A stretch of DNA of 20,540 nt from a virus. Shown here piece after piece: positions 14,215 to 20,182 of this stretch. The notes beneath the pieces are model-generated. The model was given only the letters and a program-made list of their open reading frames with translations, did no database searches and was not told the origin of the DNA. Numbering within the stretch: the first letter of the stretch is position 1; every line of letters begins with the position of its first letter. Position numbers and translations under genes: made by a program. The stretch is taken from IMG/VR virus record IMGVR_UViG_3300020463_000178, positions 1 to 20,540 of that record. One strand, 5' to 3'.

Positions 14215-14668
14215 TAAGATAGTCTACTATTCTACCAACAAGATCTCTGAGCTCCGGATCTGTTTTAATCTTCTCATTAATTTTATTGTTACCATAAATA
14301 ATTGTAGTGTGATCCCTGGATAGGATGTGCCCTATCTTTGGATATGAATAACCTGTGAGCTGCACAGATAAGAAACAAACAATATGCCTGGCCTCTACCC
14401 AGGTAGGTTCCCTACGTTCAGATAAGATTTGATCCGGTGTTATTCCTGTAAACTGTCCGGTGGTAACAACGATATCTCTGATCTTAAATCCTTGCTTGAG
14501 ATCACTAAGATTTTCAATGCCGGATGCAGAGCTGCCACTAGCTTTATCTTCAGCCTGTAGGTTTCTGTTTTGAACCCCTTTACTTCCACCAGGACATAAC
14601 ATCCTTTCTGATTTAGTGGTCCTTCCTGGCTTAGATCCAGGTAACGAAAGTCTGCGTTGTAATAACAT
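14201..14668 (-). CDS. DnaA domain IV protein without ATPase domain
   Basis: 155 aa. Residues about 62-152 match the DnaA C-terminal DNA-binding domain: IRDIVVTTGQFTGITPDQILSERR, then WVEARHIVCFLSVQLTGYSYPKIGHIL and the signature SRDHTTIIYGNNKI (residues 117-130), which in DnaA contacts the box. No Walker motifs or AAA+ region occur. The first 60 residues are Ser/Gly/Lys-rich and look disordered. I keep the start at 14668 because GGGAGG lies five bases upstream. This makes the N-terminal half overlap the nuclease gene out of frame for 229 bp; a later ATG at 14602 would shorten the overlap to 163 bp. It probably competes with or recruits host DnaA at DnaA boxes. Confidence 0.82.
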   Translation of the reverse strand: MLLQRRLSLPGSKPGRTTKSERMLCPGGSKGVQNRNLQAEDKASGSSASGIENLSDLKQGFKIRDIVVTTGQFTGITPDQILSERREPTWVEARHIVCFLSVQLTGYSYPKIGHILSRDHTTIIYGNNKINEKIKTDPELRDLVGRIVDYLNGKK

Positions 14669-14838
14669 ATGTGCCTCCCATTAATTTCGCATTTAATTTT
14701 TGGATGAAACTCTAGCTGTGATATCTCGCCTTGTTCCAACCTTGGTTTTAGATGTGTCCAATAATAGGCAGCCTCAGATTTGCTATCAAAGATAACTCCA
14801 TCTAACTTTACTTTCTTGTTGTTGTATTTACTTTTCAT
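14440..14838 (-). CDS. PD-(D/E)XK nuclease, DUF1064-like
   Basis: 132 aa. The start NNKKVKLDGVIFDSKSEAAYY has the conserved early Glu (Glu22). A short helix and GEISQLEFHPKI follow, then the active-site core NADFRYLD (Asp63) and VLVEVKG (Glu85 and Lys87), ending in KTETYRLKIKLV. This is the layout of DUF1064 phage nucleases, which resemble Holliday-junction or restriction-type nucleases. It may resolve recombination intermediates or replication forks. The ATG overlaps the RHH gene by 11 bp with GAGG upstream. Its 3' half is read in a second frame by the DnaA-IV gene. Confidence 0.82.
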   Translation of the reverse strand: MKSKYNNKKVKLDGVIFDSKSEAAYYWTHLKPRLEQGEISQLEFHPKIKCEINGRHICYYNADFRYLDLSQEGPLNQKGCYVLVEVKGFKTETYRLKIKLVAALHPALKILVISSKDLRSEISLLPPDSLQE

Positions 14839-15049
14839 TCATCCTCACAGATCTAATAGCCTGGTCCAGGTTTGTTGTTGCCGGTGGATCCAATGCCTTC
14901 TTGTATCCATCAACAAAATTTTCCAACAGCTCCTGGATCATACTTGCCTGGGATCTGCGTTTACTTTTACAGATCTTGTTGAACTCATCCCTCAATGGGA
15001 TAGGTATCCTCACAAAAAGTGATACCAATTCTTCCTGGTTTTCTGCCAC
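14828..15049 (-). CDS. Ribbon-helix-helix (Arc/CopG-like) regulator
   Basis: 73 aa from a GTG at 15049, with AGGAG at the right distance. Residues 8-14 (VSLFVRI) form the DNA-contacting strand, 18-28 the first helix and 34-48 the second helix (SQASMIQELLENFVDGY), as in dimeric RHH repressors. The 25-residue tail is charged. It is the first gene of the long minus-strand operon and is separated from a divergent plus-strand operon by 115 bp holding repeats and a promoter-like pair. It most likely represses one or both directions, a simple early/late or lytic/quiescent switch. The fold is clear; the operator is inferred. Confidence 0.8.
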   Translation of the reverse strand: MAENQEELVSLFVRIPIPLRDEFNKICKSKRRSQASMIQELLENFVDGYKKALDPPATTNLDQAIRSVRMNEK

Positions 15050-15164
15050 TTTTATATCTCCTGTTAAATTTATATCATTTAGCTATTGTAAATATATCAT
15101 TAGGATATATATTAGATAGTGAAAATGTTACGAACATAATACAAACAACTTACAGGAGGTTCAT
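15050..15164. promoter_or_regulatory. Divergent control region with repeats
   Basis: A 115-bp, strongly A+T-rich region between the RHH gene and the plus-strand operon. TATATCATT occurs twice as a direct repeat (15071-15079 and 15093-15101), 22 bp or about two helix turns apart, with a further TATATC at 15053-15058. A perfect inverted repeat, ATATATC, 5 bases, GATATAT (15092-15110), overlaps the spacer and the start of the -10 of the plus-strand promoter candidate. These fit binding by a dimeric RHH repressor. A good AGGAGG for the plus-strand gene lies at 15154-15159. A minus-strand promoter must also be here but I could not fix its position. Confidence 0.6.
15086..15113 (+). promoter_or_regulatory. 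Sigma-70-like promoter for the plus-strand operon
   Basis: TTGTAA (15086-15091), 16-bp spacer, TATATT (15108-15113). The -35 matches the consensus at four positions and the -10 at five. The spacer holds the inverted repeat described for this region. The same two hexamers recur before the recombinase gene. Confidence 0.45.
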
Positions 15165-15614
15165 ATGTATATATTTTCAACAGACCACAGAGTAAACGAG
15201 GTTAGATGTGCTGACCATAATAAGACCGGCAGAAATTGGAGAGTTAAATTGGTATTCAAAGGCGATAAGTATGGCCTGGATAACTGCCTTACTCACGATG
15301 AGGATGAGCCAATGGTAGAGTTCTATGATCTACATTATCCGGAAACATTTGGAACAGATGGTAATTTTGTTTCCAGGTATAACCTTGGCACTATCTTGTT
15401 TGAAGGCTGTGCTCTTTCCAGGTCAGAGCTGATGAACGCAGATGAGAGAGATCCGGAGTATGGTATTGATCTGCAAGGCGATGTTGATGGATGGAAGATG
15501 TCTGCTGATTGTCTTAATGAGGTATTGGAACAGATCAAAATCTTCTACATTAAAAATCAGTTAGCTCCTTCATATTCCCCAAAAGAATTTTTTAGTTTTG
15601 CCAATGCTAACTAA
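15165..15614 (+). CDS. Unknown protein, first gene of the plus-strand operon
   Basis: 149 aa, ATG with AGGAGG five bases upstream, among the strongest ribosome sites in the window. The protein is acidic and rich in aromatic residues. Recognisable pieces are STDHRVNEVRC, a KYGLDN turn, PMVEFYDLHYP, and GNFVSRYNLGTIL near residues 66-78. A weakly amphipathic helix follows (ADCLNEVLEQIKIFYIKN). I recall similar small phage proteins with a V-S-R-Y-x-L segment but no named family. As the first gene behind the divergent switch it is probably expressed early, perhaps as a takeover factor. This is inference from position only. Confidence 0.75.
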   Translation: MYIFSTDHRVNEVRCADHNKTGRNWRVKLVFKGDKYGLDNCLTHDEDEPMVEFYDLHYPETFGTDGNFVSRYNLGTILFEGCALSRSELMNADERDPEYGIDLQGDVDGWKMSADCLNEVLEQIKIFYIKNQLAPSYSPKEFFSFANAN

Positions 15615-15621
15615 TAACATC

Positions 15622-15650
15622 TTGTAATATGAACATAATAAGATTATATT
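15622..15650 (+). promoter_or_regulatory. Second TTGTAA/TATATT promoter candidate
   Basis: TTGTAA (15622-15627), 17-bp spacer, TATATT (15645-15650), 23 bases before the recombinase ATG. GAACATAATA inside the spacer (15631-15640) also occurs at 15132-15141 between the first promoter and its gene. The repeated pair suggests that both transcripts answer to the same factor. Confidence 0.45.
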
Positions 15651-15672
15651 AAATACAAAGGAGAAACATAAT

Positions 15673-16362
15673 ATGAAAAAAGCTAATGCAGTAATCAGAG
15701 TAAGTACTGATAAACAGGATAGCAACAATCAAAAGTTTGCTATCACAAGAGCTCATCCGGATACTGAGTTTACTTGGTTTGTTGAGGATGATGTATCCGG
15801 TGGATTGTCCTGGGATAAAAGACCTGTACTCCTGGATGCAATAAGATCTTCCAGGAAAAATAAAATACCATTGGTAGTTTATTCTTTATCCAGGTTAGGA
15901 AGAACATCTGAGATCGCTACCTTTTGGGAACAGAACGTAGCCAATAAAAAGATCCAGGTATCTGTAGTAGATATGCCACAGCTAGATGACAAGATGGTAG
16001 GTGGTATTGCCTGGATAAATTCTATGGAGAGAAAGGTTATCTCTGAAAGAACTAAGGTAGCTATGTCTAGGATCAAAGAAGAGATAGCTCTTAATGGATC
16101 ATACAAGACCAAGGAAGGCAATGTAATTACTAGCCTTGGTGGAACATCCAATAAGAAGGCAAGTGCTGTAGGCAATGCTCAGATCCAGGCCAACGCAGAT
16201 AAGTTTGCATCCAATGTATTACCTTTGATCCAATCATTGAAGGACCAGGGATTATCTTTGAAGGCAATAGCTGAAGAGTTAAATGAAAGACAGATTAAAA
16301 CTAGAAGAGATACTGAGTGGTATGCCTCTTCTGTTTCCAACATATTAAGGAGGGCAGCATAA
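15673..16362 (+). CDS. Small serine recombinase (resolvase/invertase family)
   Basis: 229 aa. The N-terminal catalytic domain has AVIRVSTDKQDSNNQ with the nucleophile Ser11 and Arg9, the SRLGR motif with Arg74 and Arg77, and a long helix containing SERTK (124-128). The usual Asp before the first Arg of the LDRLGR motif is Ser here. The C-terminus is a helix-turn-helix (GLSLKAIAEELNER, then ASSVSNILRR). The size is that of resolvases and invertases, not of large serine integrases (over 400 aa). It may resolve dimers or multimers, invert a segment or integrate DNA; I found no crossover sites. AAGGAG lies nine bases before the ATG. It opens a run of four coupled genes. Confidence 0.9.
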   Translation: MKKANAVIRVSTDKQDSNNQKFAITRAHPDTEFTWFVEDDVSGGLSWDKRPVLLDAIRSSRKNKIPLVVYSLSRLGRTSEIATFWEQNVANKKIQVSVVDMPQLDDKMVGGIAWINSMERKVISERTKVAMSRIKEEIALNGSYKTKEGNVITSLGGTSNKKASAVGNAQIQANADKFASNVLPLIQSLKDQGLSLKAIAEELNERQIKTRRDTEWYASSVSNILRRAA

Positions 16363-16517
16363 TGAGATGGACTATAAAAGATATCCTGGTAGGGATAGTT
16401 GAGATGGTTGCGATGGTAGGATTGTTCGCAGCCATTTATTTATTTGCAGTAATGATGTGTGCAATTAGTGATAAGTGTGCAGCATATTATGGAATGATAC
16501 CAGGAGGATCAATATGA
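16362..16517 (+). CDS. Small one-TM protein between recombinase and exonuclease
   Basis: 51 aa, starting at ATG 16362-16364, which shares one base with the recombinase stop (TAATG); AGGAGG lies upstream. A frame starting earlier (16317) would overlap the recombinase and is less likely. After a short amphipathic start, residues 7-36 form a long hydrophobic segment (GIVEMVAMVGLFAAIYLFAV), then a Cys-containing polar tail (MMCAISDKCAAYY). It ends in an ATGA overlap with the exonuclease. The role is unknown; an early membrane protein could affect superinfection or the host membrane, but nothing in the sequence shows this. Confidence 0.65.
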   Translation: MRWTIKDILVGIVEMVAMVGLFAAIYLFAVMMCAISDKCAAYYGMIPGGSI

Positions 16518-17494
16518 TAACGAGTAAGTTTACAAAGCTAGGAATGGATCTATCATCATCAGAGATAGCTGATATTGTCCTGGGAGAAACTGCCTTTAGC
16601 AGTTGTCATAAAGTTTATGACCAACATTTAATGGCAGTAAAAGATGTAGAGGTTATGTCTGAGAGAAGAACCACACCGGCTATGATCAGAGGTTTATTCC
16701 TGGAAGGATCTGTAGCTGATTGGTTTTATTATCTGCTATGCCAGGAGGTAAAGGATCTTGATATTACTATTGAGATGTTAGATCCCCAGGATGCATCCAG
16801 GCCACAGGATTATAATCCGGACCTGGCTAAGTATGGACTAGGTGCTAGTGTAGATAGGATCCTGGTATGTAGTGACGATGTTACAGTAGTTGTAGCCGGA
16901 TTTACTTTCCATCTAAAAAAGGGAAAAAATATCCTGGAGATTAAGACAGACTACTACCACACCGGCAAGTGTAAACCGGAGTGGCAGATCCAGGTACAGC
17001 ATCAGATGATCTGCACCGGTACTCAATGTGGGATCATTGTATGTAAGGATCAGACCGGTAAGTTAAACATCTATCAATCCAACATCAATGAGAAGATGTG
17101 TAAGTTGATAATGAAAAAGGCAGAGGACTTTTGGAGGAGGATAGATGATGAGGATCCTTATCCACCTATCATTAAACAGGAGGACCAGGGCCTCAGATCT
17201 AAAGCCTTGGATGAAACTATACTCAAGAAAACTAATCAAGATGTAGTGCAGCTCACAGAGGACTACCTGGTAGCCTCAGTTGAGGAGAGGAAGTGGAAGA
17301 AAACTAAGGACAAGTTAAAGGAAGATCTATCTGATGTTCTTGATAGCCTGGACCTAGACGTTCTTACAATACCAGGACAATTCCAAATAAAATCTCATTA
17401 CTCTGAGGTGGAAAAATATACTATTGAAAAGAAACCTACCGGAGTTATGAGAGAACAACATTCATTTACAGTAAAGGAGATAAAGGATGAATAA
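16514..17494 (+). CDS. YqaJ-like 5'-3' exonuclease (Red-type recombination)
   Basis: 326 aa from ATG 16514, chosen because AGGAGG lies seven bases upstream and the ATG overlaps the preceding stop (ATGA); a longer frame from 16475 would run into the small membrane gene. The lambda-exonuclease fold is shown by FLEG with Glu64, GASVDRIL with Asp114, LEIKT with Glu142 and Lys144, and the PEWQIQVQHQM helix that follows in YqaJ nucleases. The C-terminal 120 residues are charged and helical. It should resect double-stranded ends for the RecT-like protein encoded next, with which it overlaps by 8 bp. Confidence is high for the PD-(D/E)XK fold and good for the pairing. Confidence 0.88.
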   Translation: MITSKFTKLGMDLSSSEIADIVLGETAFSSCHKVYDQHLMAVKDVEVMSERRTTPAMIRGLFLEGSVADWFYYLLCQEVKDLDITIEMLDPQDASRPQDYNPDLAKYGLGASVDRILVCSDDVTVVVAGFTFHLKKGKNILEIKTDYYHTGKCKPEWQIQVQHQMICTGTQCGIIVCKDQTGKLNIYQSNINEKMCKLIMKKAEDFWRRIDDEDPYPPIIKQEDQGLRSKALDETILKKTNQDVVQLTEDYLVASVEERKWKKTKDKLKEDLSDVLDSLDLDVLTIPGQFQIKSHYSEVEKYTIEKKPTGVMREQHSFTVKEIKDE

Positions 17495-18437
17495 AATTAT
17501 TACAACGTCAGCAGAAGGACTAGCTATGTATATGAACTTGGCAGAGAAACTATCCAAGGCAGAGCTTGTTCCTAATCAGTACAGAGGTAAACCTAATAAC
17601 ATATTGGTAGCTATCCAATGGGGAATGGAGCTAGGCCTTACACCTATGAGAGCTCTACAATCTATCGCTATAATAAATGGTAAGGCATCTATCTATGGAG
17701 ATGAATTGCTAGGCCTGGTTAAATCTCATCCGGCCTTCAGAGGATGTGAAGAAAAGGTAAAGGATGATGTAGCTACCTGTACTATCAAGAGAGATGTAGC
17801 CGGAGAGATGGAGGTTACTGAGAGAACCTTTAGTAAGGATGATGCAATTAAATCTAAACTGTGGGGCAAGGCCGGACCCTGGCAGCAGTATCCGGATCGT
17901 ATGTTACAGATGAGAGCTAGAGGCTTTGCAATTCGTGATGCATTTCCGGATGCCATCAAGGGGATAATCACTTATGAGGAGTTAAGAGATTACCCCCAAG
18001 AGGCACAGGGAGGAAATATTAAAGTAGCTGTAACACCTAGTGATGCAGAGGATCTAGATGCATTGGCCAACAAACTTGAGGCTCCTGTTCTTGAGGATCA
18101 ATCCTCAGAGAAACTCACACAGGAATTATTCATACCAGGAAAGGAAAGCAAAACCTTTGATAATGAACACACCTGGTGTGATGAGTTTGCTCAAATCTTG
18201 ATAAGTGTAACACAGGTATCTCATTGGACCTATGAAACAAAGAAGGAAAAAGTAGACACATTCGTAAAAGCAAACAGCAATGTTCTTGCAAACGTACAGG
18301 ATCAAGATCTTAAAAAAGAAATAACAGAGAAGATCCATAAGTTTTATGAATACATAGAACAAGAGGAGCACCACGCACAGGAAAGCCTCAATGCTATGGC
18401 TGATGAAATGGATAGTAGAGGAGAGCCGGATGAATAG
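17487..18437 (+). CDS. recT: RecT-family single-strand annealing protein
   Basis: 316 aa. Residues about 38-78 (ILVAIQWGMELGLTPMRALQSI, then INGKASIYGDELLGLV) and about 130-168 (WQQYPDRMLQMRARGFAIRDAFPD, then GIITYEEL) are the hallmark blocks of RecT proteins. The C-terminal third is acidic and linker-like, possibly an SSB- or host-contact tail. It would anneal complementary strands behind the exonuclease encoded directly upstream. The ATG has AAGGA close upstream and the gene overlaps both neighbours by 8 bp. No frameshift or truncation seen. Confidence 0.9.
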   Translation: MNKIITTSAEGLAMYMNLAEKLSKAELVPNQYRGKPNNILVAIQWGMELGLTPMRALQSIAIINGKASIYGDELLGLVKSHPAFRGCEEKVKDDVATCTIKRDVAGEMEVTERTFSKDDAIKSKLWGKAGPWQQYPDRMLQMRARGFAIRDAFPDAIKGIITYEELRDYPQEAQGGNIKVAVTPSDAEDLDALANKLEAPVLEDQSSEKLTQELFIPGKESKTFDNEHTWCDEFAQILISVTQVSHWTYETKKEKVDTFVKANSNVLANVQDQDLKKEITEKIHKFYEYIEQEEHHAQESLNAMADEMDSRGEPDE

Positions 18438-18669
18438 ACAAGGCCTTACACCACAGCAGCACCAGGTATATCAGTACATCAGATCTTACTACACAGAGTA
18501 TGGTTACTTTCCTACACAGCGAGAGATAGCCATAGGTAAGTTAGATGGAGAACAGGTTATACCTCACAGAAAATCTCCGGCTAGTATACATAGAATAGTA
18601 AACACCCTGGTGGAGAAAGGATGGTTATATAAAACACCAGGCAATGCTAGAGCACTAGAGTTTGTTTAG
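18430..18669 (+). CDS. LexA-type winged-helix protein (no protease domain)
   Basis: 79 aa from ATG 18430 with GAGGAG seven bases upstream; an earlier ATG at 18391 would lie deep in recT. The sequence LTPQQHQVYQYIRSYYTEYGYFPTQREIA, then SIHRIVNTLVEKGWL and a closing RALEF follow the LexA DNA-binding domain, including the G-Y-x-P-T-x-R-E-I motif. The LexA catalytic domain is absent, so it cannot self-cleave. It could control the recombination operon or mimic a host SOS operator binder. Its stop interlocks with the stop of the convergent amidase gene (18666-18669). Confidence 0.8.
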   Translation: MNRQGLTPQQHQVYQYIRSYYTEYGYFPTQREIAIGKLDGEQVIPHRKSPASIHRIVNTLVEKGWLYKTPGNARALEFV

Positions 18670-19091
18670 ACCGGAGCTACTATTGGTTCATTGTATTCTG
18701 ATCTTGCATCAAAGGATGGACAATCCTTATCTGCAAAATCTCTATGACCATAGACCATAATGTTAGGATACTCTTCTTTGATATCCTCAATGAGATCTTC
18801 CAGGGCAATGCGTTGTGCATCTGTCCTGGTATCTTTTGATTTCATATCTTTATCTACACCACCTATGTAACAGATACCTATGTTGTGGTTCTCTCCAATT
18901 GTGTGAGCTCCACTTGTACCAACAGCTCTACCTTTATGGATAGATCCATCTAGCTCTATTACAAAATGATATCCAATATCTCTCCATCCATTATCCTCAA
19001 CGTGCCACCTTTTGATCTCAGATGTTTTAACATCCCTACCTTCCGGTGTAGCTGAACAATGAACAATGATCTTATCAATAGACCTAGCCAT
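18666..19091 (-). CDS. N-acetylmuramoyl-L-alanine amidase (T7 lysozyme-like endolysin)
   Basis: 141 aa, near T7 lysozyme (151 aa). The Amidase_2 zinc site is complete: His11 (IIVHCSAT), His116 (YGHRDF) and Cys124, with Tyr41 (GYHF) and Lys122 at the T7 catalytic spacing. It should cut the bond between muramic acid and the peptide stem and release progeny. There is no signal peptide or SAR helix, so a holin is needed to let it out. The ribosome site is weak, so it may rely on coupling to the upstream gene 1 bp away. T7 lysozyme also inhibits T7 RNA polymerase; no such polymerase is in the window, so that role is not assumed. Confidence 0.93.
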   Translation of the reverse strand: MARSIDKIIVHCSATPEGRDVKTSEIKRWHVEDNGWRDIGYHFVIELDGSIHKGRAVGTSGAHTIGENHNIGICYIGGVDKDMKSKDTRTDAQRIALEDLIEDIKEEYPNIMVYGHRDFADKDCPSFDARSEYNEPIVAPV

Positions 19092-19092
19092 A

Positions 19093-19488
19093 TTAATTAC
19101 TCGTTACTGACTTACTCTTCTCTTTCTTTTGTCCGGATAGATCCTGTTGTCCTGGTGTAGTATCCGGTGCAGATCCTACTGCTGACATCAATGGTCTATC
19201 ACTAGCCGGTTGTGTTCCTTTGTCCGGCTTGTATCTAACAATACCTCTTGAGGATTTACCTACCCTATTCTTTTTAACAATAACTTTACTGATTGATTTA
19301 CCAACGATGGATCCAATAACGTCAGCCTCCAGGCCTTTACCTGTTCCGGCCTTGGCTAGATCTTTTGAGATCTGCCTAGCTAACTCTTCTCCTGTTGTAC
19401 CTTTAGGTATTGATGTACCTTTCTTCTTTGGAGGTGCAGAACTCTTCGCCTCCGTTTGTTGTCCTATAGACTTTATTTCTTCAGCCAT
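19093..19488 (-). CDS. Low-complexity basic unknown protein (131 aa)
   Basis: 131 aa. The N-terminal 45 residues are Lys/Pro/Ser/Thr-rich, the middle (about 50-92) could fold (LEADVIGSIVGKSISKVIVKKNRVGK), and the C-terminal 40 residues are Gly/Gln/Ser/Lys-rich and disordered. A Shine-Dalgarno AAGGATAA is present. It lies between the DUF5824-like gene (3 bp) and the amidase gene (1 bp). No family recognised. A lysis role is suggested only by neighbours. Confidence 0.62.
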   Translation of the reverse strand: MAEEIKSIGQQTEAKSSAPPKKKGTSIPKGTTGEELARQISKDLAKAGTGKGLEADVIGSIVGKSISKVIVKKNRVGKSSRGIVRYKPDKGTQPASDRPLMSAVGSAPDTTPGQQDLSGQKKEKSKSVTSN

Positions 19489-19491
19489 AAC

Positions 19492-19704
19492 TTATCCTTT
19501 CTTTTTTGTTCTAACTAAATCTGCATCAGCCTTTCTAACTGTTGCCTTACCTTTTGCGTGAGCTTTTAATCTTGCCACTCCCCAACTGTAAGCTGATTGT
19601 CCAGGCCTGGACCCACTACTATAGAAGGCCCCCATACCACGTTTCATTATCTTGTCTGCTTTCTCTTTACCAAACATCTTTCTATATTTTTCCGGAGCTG
19701 CCAT
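19492..19704 (-). CDS. DUF5824-like small protein
   Basis: 70 aa. The core GMGAFYSSGSRPGQSAYSWGVARL (about residues 23-46) follows the pattern G-x-G-A-x-x-S-S-G-S-R-P-G-Q-x-x-x-S-W-G-x-A-R that I associate with DUF5824 proteins of marine and environmental phages, and an Ala-Asp-x-Asp-Leu tail follows. Highly basic (Lys/Arg). No catalytic residues are evident. It is joined to the upstream gene by TAATG at 19706-19702 and lies 3 bp before the next gene. Family by memory; the function is unknown to me. Confidence 0.72.
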   Translation of the reverse strand: MAAPEKYRKMFGKEKADKIMKRGMGAFYSSGSRPGQSAYSWGVARLKAHAKGKATVRKADADLVRTKKKG

Positions 19705-20006
19705 TATGCTTTGTCCTTTGCTCTAGCCTTTGAGATCCTATCCATCTCCTCCGGTGTTAGTGTTCCATCCTTATACTGTTGAGCTGTAGATACTAGCTCA
19801 GACATTCTTAGTCTTTTATTCTTAGATCCGGATACATATTTCTTTGGAACCTTTGTACCTTTTACTTTAGCTACAGGTTTAAATCTTTTACTGCCTGTGT
19901 TTTTCTTTTTCTTCATCATATCTCTAACCTCATCAGCTCCTCGCTGTGTAGGTTTGAGAACGAAACCAATAAGTTTGGAAAATTTTTTATCATTCTTTTC
20001 TGCCAT
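19704..20006 (-). CDS. Basic unknown protein with VPKKYVSG segment
   Basis: 100 aa, strongly basic. The order is a short hydrophobic start, KPTQRGADEVRDMMKKKK, a Lys-rich linker, then GTKVPKKYVSGSKNKRLRMSELVSTAQQYKDGTLTPEEM. The combination V-P-K-K-Y-x-S-G plus R-x-x-E-x-x-x-x-x-x-x-Y-x-x-G is one I recall from small marine phage proteins of unknown function. TAATG junctions on both sides tie it to its neighbours. Placing three such proteins between holin and endolysin is unusual for a lysis cassette. Possibly nucleic-acid-binding because of its charge; not demonstrated. Confidence 0.65.
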   Translation of the reverse strand: MAEKNDKKFSKLIGFVLKPTQRGADEVRDMMKKKKNTGSKRFKPVAKVKGTKVPKKYVSGSKNKRLRMSELVSTAQQYKDGTLTPEEMDRISKARAKDKA

Positions 20007-20182
20007 TACTTATTTATCCTATCTATAAAATTATATATCCTTCCAATCTGCTTATCTATATTTAACAATTCATTCTGCATCATACTAACTAATGTTTGTA
20101 ACTCTACTAGTGTTACTAATACCCAGGTTGATATGCCCATAAGAACTGCACCAACAAAAGGTATTAACAAATTTTGTTTCAT
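20006..20182 (-). CDS. Small membrane protein next to the holin
   Basis: 58 aa, ATG 20182-20180 to TAA 20008-20006. One hydrophobic helix spans residues about 5-27 (LLIPFVGAVLMGISTWVLVTL), followed by an amphipathic helix (LVSMMQNELLNIDKQIGRIYNFI) that could form a coiled coil. It is joined by TAATG to the holin gene upstream and again by TAATG to the gene downstream, strong evidence that it is real. It might be an antiholin, a second holin or a spanin-like part, but no lipobox is present. Confidence 0.75.
   Translation of the reverse strand: MKQNLLIPFVGAVLMGISTWVLVTLVELQTLVSMMQNELLNIDKQIGRIYNFIDRINK

Noticed and set aside
14602-14602. ATG at 14602 as the DnaA-IV start
   Set aside because: AGAAAGG abuts the ATG with no spacing, while ATG 14668 has an ideal GGGAGG; kept only as an alternative.
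18126-18374. 82-aa minus-strand frame resembling a membrane protein
   Set aside because: Opposite the acidic tail of recT; hydrophobicity is an antisense artefact.
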